Positions 7,879 to 13,222 of a DNA stretch of 13,222 nucleotides are shown in pieces; within the stretch, counting starts at the first letter, position 1; each line of letters opens with the position of its first letter. Where the stretch lies: the NCBI GenBank assembly GCA_905233775.1, contig CAJOEB010000012.1, forward strand, positions 3,364-16,585, written 5' to 3'. The notes under the pieces were generated by a model that was not told the origin of the DNA, searched no databases, and worked only from the letters and a program-made list of their open reading frames with translations. Position numbers and translations under genes: made by a program. Source of the stretch: an uncultured Alphaproteobacteria bacterium. Lineage in GTDB: Bacteria; Pseudomonadota; Alphaproteobacteria; UBA3830.

Positions 7879-7973
7879 CGAAAGTTATTTTTGGCTCTTT
7901 TTAGATTATGTCCTTTTTATATTCTGAAAATCGAAAATATTGAAAATGCTATTTCGATTTTCATAAGAACTCT
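7879..7973 (+). repeat. Intergenic repeat, short copy (A)
   Basis: It shares its left part (CGAAAGTTATT, then ATTTTTGGCTCTTTT) and its right part (about 50 bp, with AAAATGCTATTT and AAGAACTCT identical) with the longer copy at 11328-11538, in the same orientation. By hand alignment the right part matches at about 43 of 53 columns. The centre differs. It occupies nearly all of the gap between the convergent M16 and glucosyltransferase genes. Confidence 0.6.
7926..7962. terminator. Hairpin between convergent genes, candidate terminator
   Basis: GAAAATCGAAA (7926-7936) pairs perfectly with TTTCGATTTTC (7952-7962), giving an 11-bp stem with a 15-nt loop. It lies between the ends of two convergent genes and could act in both directions. 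The stem is AT-rich and no long T run follows, so intrinsic termination is uncertain. It is also the core of the intergenic repeat. Confidence 0.4.
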
Positions 7974-7988
7974 CGAAAATAGATAATT

Positions 7989-9590
7989 TTACTCTTTCGT
8001 GTCTTTTTCTGATTTAATTCTTATCATTGAATGAAAAGAGCTTTTGAATTTGATATTTTTTTTCATTGAAACCAACAATAAATTATCATCGATGATAAAT
8101 GTCTCATAAAACATATGTGTTTTTATCTGCTTTTTGGTTGAATATTCGTTTTCTTTGTAAATTTTTGTTATTGGCGGCAGTTCAAGTATTTGTTTTGCAA
8201 ATTCGTTATTCATGAGAGCGATTTGGCAGTATGTCGGAATGCACCATTTTTCCGGAATTATACGATCCATTATAGGATATTCTTTAAAAAAATTCTTTGT
8301 TGCTTCAGTTTCGATTGATCCTGTTATACAAACGCGCGATATCTTCTTATTTACATTTGTGATATCAAAAATATCTTTCGATATATCATATGCCGCATGT
8401 TGCTGAACTGAACGAAAATAATGGATAATATTACTTGCAGAATTTAAGAAAACTATATTCCAAAAATTGAAGATAACCAAAAGAAATGCGAAAAAATTTC
8501 CGGTAATTTTTATTTGTTTAAATAAAAGATAGTTTTCATGTAGCACAAGTGAGATCAATATTCCTATGCTGCATAACATTCGCGGAAAGATTGATTCATT
8601 TCCTTCAAATACTGCGACACGCAAAAGTGCATATACTCCTGATGGACTTAACGTTAGCAAAAATAAGCAGAAAGATACAGTAATTATATGGGCAATAGTA
8701 GGTTTTGTTTTGATTGCTGTTTTGATAATTGTATTCATTAAAAATATAAAGAGCATCGCGAAAAAAATTTGGCCTATTGTATTAGGCGACCAATCTGTAT
8801 ATAGAATTGAAAAATATCTGCAAATGTTTTCTATAATGATTTTTATATTTTCTAGGTTATAAGGAATAACAAAAACACCATTTTTGGCGGAAGTACAATA
8901 TGAAAGAAAAAGTGTGAACGGAGCATAAAATAATGCAGTAAAAAATAGTGTGCAGAACCAATATTTCATTTTATTTACAGTTTGAAATAAATTTGTATTT
9001 GAATGTAGTAATTCAGTGATGAATTTATACAAGAATATTATCAGATATGCCGATATAACAGCTTGATATATAAATAAAGTCAGGAAGAGCAATGCTGTTT
9101 GTACAAAAAGCCATCTTTTTTCATTTTTTGACGATATATATGCCGATAAAATTGCAATTAACAGTGCCAGCGTAATAAAGGGATTATCAAATCTGTACAT
9201 CATTATTTCAAATATATACGGATTAATGATAACAGGAGCAAAACAAAATGCTTCCCATTTATTTGTGATATTTACTTTGAATGTGCGTAGGCATACACAT
9301 GCGCTATATGCCAGCAATAAGCAAGAAATGATATGAGTAAATGGTGCTGCATCTGTAATAACGTCGGATAGATAGAACAAACGTTCTAATAAAAACGTTA
9401 CATTCCTCAAAGCATCACTTGTTCCGATATGAAGATTAGCTAAATATCTGCAATAATCATCGCTATAAGGACAGAATGAAACCATAAGCGATATATAACC
9501 GCAAATAGCAATAAAGAAAAAGAACAGAAAACAATTACGCAGTTGTCTATTTCTATAATAAAAAAGATTAATATCGTTAAAAATTTCCAT
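7989..9590 (-). CDS. GtrII-like membrane glucosyltransferase, intact copy
   Basis: A 533-residue polytopic membrane protein resembling the glucosyl transferase GtrII family, which in other bacteria adds glucose from a polyprenyl-phosphate carrier to O-antigen on the periplasmic side. Support: an N-terminal membrane helix (about 20-39) followed by PYSDDYCRY, with the acidic Y-x-D-D typical of the first periplasmic loop (D44, D45); NPYIFEIMMYRFDNP at about 123-137, matching the family's second conserved region; about ten hydrophobic segments to residue 390; then a soluble C-terminal domain of about 140 residues. ATG 9590 lies 10 nt after the stop of the upstream paralog, so both are probably one transcript. 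The first 87 nt after codon 16 are about 93% identical to the paralog, far above the rest. The acceptor and sugar are unknown. Confidence 0.75.
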   Translation of the reverse strand: MEIFNDINLFYYRNRQLRNCFLFFFFIAICGYISLMVSFCPYSDDYCRYLANLHIGTSDALRNVTFLLERLFYLSDVITDAAPFTHIISCLLLAYSACVCLRTFKVNITNKWEAFCFAPVIINPYIFEIMMYRFDNPFITLALLIAILSAYISSKNEKRWLFVQTALLFLTLFIYQAVISAYLIIFLYKFITELLHSNTNLFQTVNKMKYWFCTLFFTALFYAPFTLFLSYCTSAKNGVFVIPYNLENIKIIIENICRYFSILYTDWSPNTIGQIFFAMLFIFLMNTIIKTAIKTKPTIAHIITVSFCLFLLTLSPSGVYALLRVAVFEGNESIFPRMLCSIGILISLVLHENYLLFKQIKITGNFFAFLLVIFNFWNIVFLNSASNIIHYFRSVQQHAAYDISKDIFDITNVNKKISRVCITGSIETEATKNFFKEYPIMDRIIPEKWCIPTYCQIALMNNEFAKQILELPPITKIYKENEYSTKKQIKTHMFYETFIIDDNLLLVSMKKNIKFKSSFHSMIRIKSEKDTKE

Positions 9591-9600
9591 GGTTTTACAC

Positions 9601-11236
9601 TTATTTTCTTATCGTTGCTATTGTGTCTGCAGCTCTTTTTATTTTTATATTTTTCTTTAATTCAATCAGCAGCAAAACATGATCCAAAGAAAATATGTTG
9701 TACATCATATGCGATTTTATTAATTTTTTATTTGAATATTCACTTTCAATATATTCTTCGCATATCGGGGCATTGGTTAATATTTGTTTCGAAAATTGTG
9801 GATTTATTAAAGCAATTCGGCAATAATCCGGAATGTTCCATTGTTCCGGAATTATGCGGTTCATTATCGGGTATAATTTGAAGAAATTACTCATTGCTTG
9901 CGTTTCTACTGTACCGGTTATACAAATTTTCTTTATATTTTGATCTAATATTATAACATATAATATTATATGTACCGGTTATACAAATTTTCTTTATATT
10001 TTGATCTTTATTTGTGATATCAAAAATGTCTTTGGATATGTCATAAAAAACATGCTGTTGTAGTTCTCTGAAATATTGGATTATATTCGCTGCTGAATTC
10101 AGAAAAACCATATTCCATATAACAAAAATTGATATAAGAAAATTATGGAATATATCGGATCCTTTGTTCTTCTTAAATAGTGAATGATTGCTGAATAATA
10201 CCAATGAAATAAGTAATCCGACACTGTACATTATTCTGACAATGGCTTCGTTCCCTTCATATACTAGTGTGCGAAGGAGTAAGCAAGTTCCTATCGGGCA
10301 TAATGTAAAAATGAATGTGTATATTGCGACTAGCAATATTGAAGAAACGGATCTGGTTTTTACAGCTGTACGAAAAATCATATTTAAAGCAAATATAATG
10401 AACATGAAAAAGAAGATTTGTCCTGCGGTATTTTCTGACCAATCTACGTACAACTTAGAAAAATATTGAAGAATGTTATCTGTTATTATTCGTATGTTTT
10501 TTATATTCGTAGGTATAACAAAAAGGCTTTTTCCTTCTACTTTGCTGTATCTTAAAGACAGCGCAAATGGAACATAGCATATTGCTGTAATCGCTAATGT
10601 TAGAAACCAGTATCGCATTTTTGAAATTATTGTGACAAATTTTTGACCTAAGCTTAATTCGTTTATAAAAAAATATGTAAATGCAATAAAATATACGAAC
10701 AGAGCAGGTTGATATGTGAAAAGACAAAGCAATAACAGCGCAACTTGTGCAAACAACCATCTTTTGTTATTTGATGAAGATAAATATACAGATGTTATCG
10801 ACAACATAAATGCAAAAGTAATGAAAGAATTATCAAAACGATACATCATTACTTCTAACATATAAGGATTAATGATTACAGGAGCGAAACAAAGCACTTC
10901 CCATTTATTGTTCAAATCAACATCGAATATTTTCAGACAGATAGTTGCGGAATATGCCAGAAACAGACAAGATATGATATGAGAAAATGGAGCAGTATCT
11001 GTAATAACGGTAGATAAGTACGCAAATAACTCTAAAAGAAAAGTATTGCTTCTGAGCGATCCCAGTTCACCGACACTTAGGTTGGTAACATATCTGTGTG
11101 CATCATCGCTATAAGGACAGAAGGAAACTATAAGCGATATATAACCGCAAATAGCAATAAAAAAAAAGAACAAAAAGCAATTACGCAACTGTTCCTTATT
11201 ATCTTTTACTATATTAATGCTTTCAAAAGTTTTCAT
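9601..11236 (-). pseudogene. GtrII-like membrane glucosyltransferase, frameshifted copy
   Basis: A paralog of the downstream intact gene, with the same layout: N-terminal helix, PYSDDAHRY, INPYMLEVMMYRFDNS, and many membrane segments. The frame from ATG 11236 matches the paralog through CITGT (residue 422), then continues with 27 unrelated residues to a stop at 9887. The remaining C-terminal domain is in another frame and runs to a stop at 9601-9603. The cause is visible: 61 bp are added by a partial tandem duplication at 9910-10007. Removing 61 bp yields CITGTVETQAMSNFFK, which aligns with the paralog's CITGSIETEATKNFFK, and a protein of 524 residues against 533. The truncated product keeps all membrane segments, so it might retain activity. 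The rest of the frame is clean, so the lesion is recent or reversible. Confidence 0.85.
9910..10007. repeat. 37-bp direct repeat with AT-rich palindrome, 61-bp unit
   Basis: An identical 37-bp sequence beginning TGTACCGGTTATACAAA occupies 9910-9946 and 9971-10007. Between the copies are 24 bp of pure A/T apart from one C. That spacer, with one flanking T, forms a perfect 10-bp inverted repeat TAATATTATA / TATAATATTA (9946-9955 and 9959-9968) around a 3-nt loop. The period of 61 is not a multiple of three and frameshifts the gene. Confidence 0.95.
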
Positions 11237-11314
11237 AACTTATTAATTATCATGAGAATATTAATGAAATCTTAATGAATTAAAAAATAGCAGATAATTA
11301 TTAGATATTTTATT

Positions 11315-11320
11315 ATTATA
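11315..11320 (-). promoter_or_regulatory. Possible -10 box of the glucosyltransferase pair
   Basis: A perfect TATAAT lies on the minus strand about 78 nt upstream of ATG 11236. No good -35 box is found at 16-18 nt, and the region is very AT-rich, so this is weak. Any transcript would start just downstream of the long intergenic repeat copy. Confidence 0.25.
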
Positions 11321-11441
11321 TGTTTTGCGAAAGTAATTAAAGTTCTGCAAAAATCATTTTTTGCTCTTTTAGTCTCTAAGGGTGTAATTCCCTGCCGCTT
11401 GCGACGTAGTAAGAACAGTTATTGCAAAACTCTGCTAAATA

Positions 11442-11462
11442 CCTCGCTGCTTGCGGTGGAGG
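11442..11462. repeat. GC-rich hairpin inside the long intergenic repeat
   Basis: CCTCGCTGC pairs with GCGGTGGAGG through one bulged G and two G-T pairs, leaving a tight loop. A second, more decayed unit lies about 50 bp to the left. Both look like remnants of a palindromic element. Confidence 0.45.
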
Positions 11463-11492
11463 ATCTTTATCTACTACTCTTTTATCTCTTGG

Positions 11493-11525
11493 AAATCAAA
11501 AATTTCAAAATGCTATTTTTGATTT
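11493..11525. terminator. Hairpin downstream of glyS, candidate terminator
   Basis: AAATCAAAAAT (11493-11503) pairs perfectly with ATTTTTGATTT (11515-11525) around an 11-nt loop, starting 18 nt past the glyS stop codon. The stem is AT-rich without a following T run on the glyS strand, so termination is a guess. It is homologous to the hairpin at 7926-7962. Confidence 0.35.
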
Positions 11526-11543
11526 TCTCAAGAACTCTATTCT

Positions 11544-13222
11544 TTAAAAACCTGCAATTTCCGGAAGTGAATTGTTAAATACTGATACCAATTTTGCAAG
11601 AATACCAATTCTGTTTTCTTTTATGCTTTTATCATCTGCATTTACGAGAACATTTGCAAAAAATTCGGACATAACATTTTCCATTTGTAAACAGCGTTTC
11701 AATTTTGCTTCGAATTTATCGATTATTCCTATATTTTTGTTATCCAAATTTCTAAAATCTTCTTCAAGATTTTTTATTCCTTCAAAAAATAGATTTTCTT
11801 CTTTTTGAGAGAACAAAGATCTATCAACAAATGTTCCTGAACTGCCTTGTACAATATTTCTGGCACGCTTGTATATACTGATTATTTTCTGTCCTGCTTC
11901 ATCTTTTAAGATAGCGTCGAGAATTTTTGCTTTTTTCTGTATGCTTTGAATATCTTGAGGAACAGCCAAAACAGCATTTACAACGTCATGGTTAATTCCG
12001 GATTCTTTTAGAACAATACGCAATCTGTCTAAAATAAAAGTCATTACATTGTTGACAGTCTTTGGATCTAATTCAATTTTTTCAGAGTCTTGCTTTAATC
12101 GATCGAATGATTTTTTGATTACAAGATATAAATCGATATTCATTTCATATTTCAAAATGATTTTTATAATACCTATTGCAGCACGACGTAGTGCAAACGG
12201 ATCTTTCGAACCGGTTGGCATTTTTCCTATAGCAAATAGTCCGGTAATAACATCTATTTTATCCGCCATTGAATATAATGCGCAAAGAGGAGAGTAGAGT
12301 TCATCGACAGTTTTATATTGGTCTCTGATTATTTCACAAACTTCAGTTGATTCTCCCTGACAACGAGCATAATGAGCTCCCATTATTCCTTGCAATTCGG
12401 TAAATTCACAAACCATATTTGTTGCAAGATCGCATTTCGCCAAAACAGCGGCACGTTTTAAGATCTCTTGAGAATTTCGCGATAGCATAAGTTGTCCTGC
12501 AGCGCTACTATGACTTACTTCATCGCATAAATATTCACATATATCCCTTATTCGTAAAGTACGGTCATAAACTGTACCCAATTTTTCATTAAACGCGACT
12601 TTTTTAAGATCATCCAAGTGTCTTTCTAACGGTGTCATTAAATCGTTTTCGAAAAAGAAAAGAGCATCCGCAAGACGTGCACTCAGTACTCGTTCGTTCC
12701 CTGCTCGTATCGCTTTCCCGCTATCGTCTGCGATATTGTTTGCGATAAAAACGAAGTAAGGAGCGAGTTTTCCATCAATTGCCGTCGGAAAATATCGTTG
12801 ATGTGTTCTCATAGTTGTTGTAATGACTTCTTCCGGCAATCGCATAAATTTTTCTGCTATTTTACCGACCATAACAACAGGATATTCGACTAATCCAACA
12901 ACTTCTTCCAGCAAATCATCAGTTATAAGAACATTTACTTTCTGATTTTTGCATTCATCCAAAATAATTTTACGACGCTCGTTTTGGTCAACTATTACGA
13001 ACGCATTTTTCATCTTCGCTAAATAATCATCTATATTAAGAGCACGAATTTTTTGATCAGCCATAAATCGATGACCGAAAGTATAGTCGACAGAACGAAT
13101 ATTTATTTCGGCACTCATATCGACATCAACAACTTTTCCATCGAACAAACACATGATATTTCTTAATGGTCGTACAAAATTGAAAGAGTGATCTCCCCAG
13201 TGCATTGATTTAGGCCATGGAA
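11544..13222 (-). CDS. glyS: Glycyl-tRNA synthetase beta subunit, N-terminus beyond the window
   Basis: The beta chain of the heterotetrameric (alpha2-beta2) glycyl-tRNA synthetase, which binds tRNA-Gly and charges it with glycine together with GlyQ. The visible frame covers 558 whole codons to the stop at 11544-11546. The first 5 (PWPKS) precede an internal Met at 13205, which is not the start: PWPKSMHWG is the conserved family motif near residue 150 of about 690. Further family blocks are THQRYFP, AGNERVLSARLADALFFFENDL, EKLGT, the HD-domain-like block RAAVLAKCDLATNMV..EFTELQGIMG, PTGSKDPFALRRAA, and an alpha-helical C-terminal anticodon-binding region. The frame appears intact. glyQ is expected to the right, outside the window. 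The 3' side faces the glucosyltransferase module across the intergenic repeat. Confidence 0.97.
   Translation of the reverse strand, partial: PWPKSMHWGDHSFNFVRPLRNIMCLFDGKVVDVDMSAEINIRSVDYTFGHRFMADQKIRALNIDDYLAKMKNAFVIVDQNERRKIILDECKNQKVNVLITDDLLEEVVGLVEYPVVMVGKIAEKFMRLPEEVITTTMRTHQRYFPTAIDGKLAPYFVFIANNIADDSGKAIRAGNERVLSARLADALFFFENDLMTPLERHLDDLKKVAFNEKLGTVYDRTLRIRDICEYLCDEVSHSSAAGQLMLSRNSQEILKRAAVLAKCDLATNMVCEFTELQGIMGAHYARCQGESTEVCEIIRDQYKTVDELYSPLCALYSMADKIDVITGLFAIGKMPTGSKDPFALRRAAIGIIKIILKYEMNIDLYLVIKKSFDRLKQDSEKIELDPKTVNNVMTFILDRLRIVLKESGINHDVVNAVLAVPQDIQSIQKKAKILDAILKDEAGQKIISIYKRARNIVQGSSGTFVDRSLFSQKEENLFFEGIKNLEEDFRNLDNKNIGIIDKFEAKLKRCLQMENVMSEFFANVLVNADDKSIKENRIGILAKLVSVFNNSLPEIAGF

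Larger units (their letters stand above)
11328..11538 (+). repeat. Intergenic repeat, long copy (B) with GC-rich palindromic centre
   Basis: This 211-bp element fills most of the 307-bp gene-free stretch 11237-11543. Its left end (CGAAAGTAATT, ATTTTTTGCTCTTTT) and right end (AAAATGCTATTT, GATTTTC, AAGAACTCT) match the shorter copy at 7879-7973 in the same orientation. The extra centre holds two related units: TTCCCTGCCGCTTGCGACG near 11388 and TACCTCGCTGCTTGCGGTGG near 11440. Both are built around GCTTGCG and are much richer in GC than their surroundings. They resemble the dispersed CGCTGC-TT-GCGGCG palindromes that I recall from intracellular bacteria, but that comparison is from memory. Confidence 0.6.

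Noticed and set aside
9601..9894. A separate 97-residue gene downstream of the broken glucosyltransferase
   Set aside because: Its whole length aligns with the C-terminal domain of the intact paralog and joins the upstream frame once the 61-bp unit is removed. Its apparent Met start is an internal residue.
11158..11168. Nine-base A tract near the start of the frameshifted glucosyltransferase as a second slippage site
   Set aside because: A/T runs of this length are expected often in this base composition, and the run encodes conserved phenylalanines of a membrane helix. There is no special reason to call it a switch.
13203..13205. ATG at 13205 as the start of glyS
   Set aside because: The codons before it read PWPKS, part of the conserved PWPKSMHWG block, so the gene continues past the right edge.
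1..13222. CRISPR array, transposase, integrase, phage or plasmid genes
   Set aside because: None were seen. No spaced repeat arrays and no recognisable mobility genes lie on either strand, so the region's mobility evidence rests only on short repeats.

Overview
The window comes from an AT-rich genome of a Gram-negative bacterium. The signs are signal-peptide-bearing M16 proteases, O-antigen-type (GtrII-like) glucosyltransferases and a bacterial two-subunit glycyl-tRNA synthetase. Low GC, an M16 catalytic/non-catalytic gene pair, decayed GC-rich palindromes and a broken gene suggest a host-associated lineage, perhaps a Rickettsiales- or Holosporales-like alphaproteobacterium. That placement is inference and no marker here settles it.

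Layout, left to right. (1) Positions 1-2088, minus strand: the first 696 codons of a large secreted repeat protein that runs off the left edge. It has a signal peptide, an N-terminal duplicated cysteine-containing module, and then about ten TPR-like units of roughly 46 residues. A run of nine G (coding strand) lies in its N-terminal part, and gaining or losing one base stops translation within a few codons. (2) Positions 2179-2303, minus strand: tRNA-Glu(UUC) with a near-consensus sigma70 promoter. (3) Positions 2575-7867, plus strand: an operon of four tightly packed, exported M16-family proteins. Only the first keeps the zinc motif HxxEH; the second has the Arg/Tyr pair typical of the non-catalytic partner; the third and fourth have lost both. 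(4) Positions 7989-11236, minus strand: two tandem paralogous GtrII-like membrane glucosyltransferases. The promoter-proximal copy is frameshifted by a 61-bp insertion flanked by 37-bp direct repeats, and removing exactly 61 bp restores the frame. (5) Positions 11544-13222, minus strand: glyS, cut by the right edge.

The two glucosyltransferase genes sit between two same-orientation copies of an intergenic repeat, at 7879-7973 and 11328-11538. Without that module the M16 operon and glyS would be convergent neighbours separated by one repeat copy, so the module may have been inserted between them, or could be lost, by recombination.

The most notable theme is possible switching of cell-envelope products: a homopolymer tract in the secreted repeat protein, a reversible-looking tandem duplication in a glucosyltransferase, and an M16 cluster expanded with inactive paralogs. 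Whether any of these switch in vivo is not shown by one sequence.
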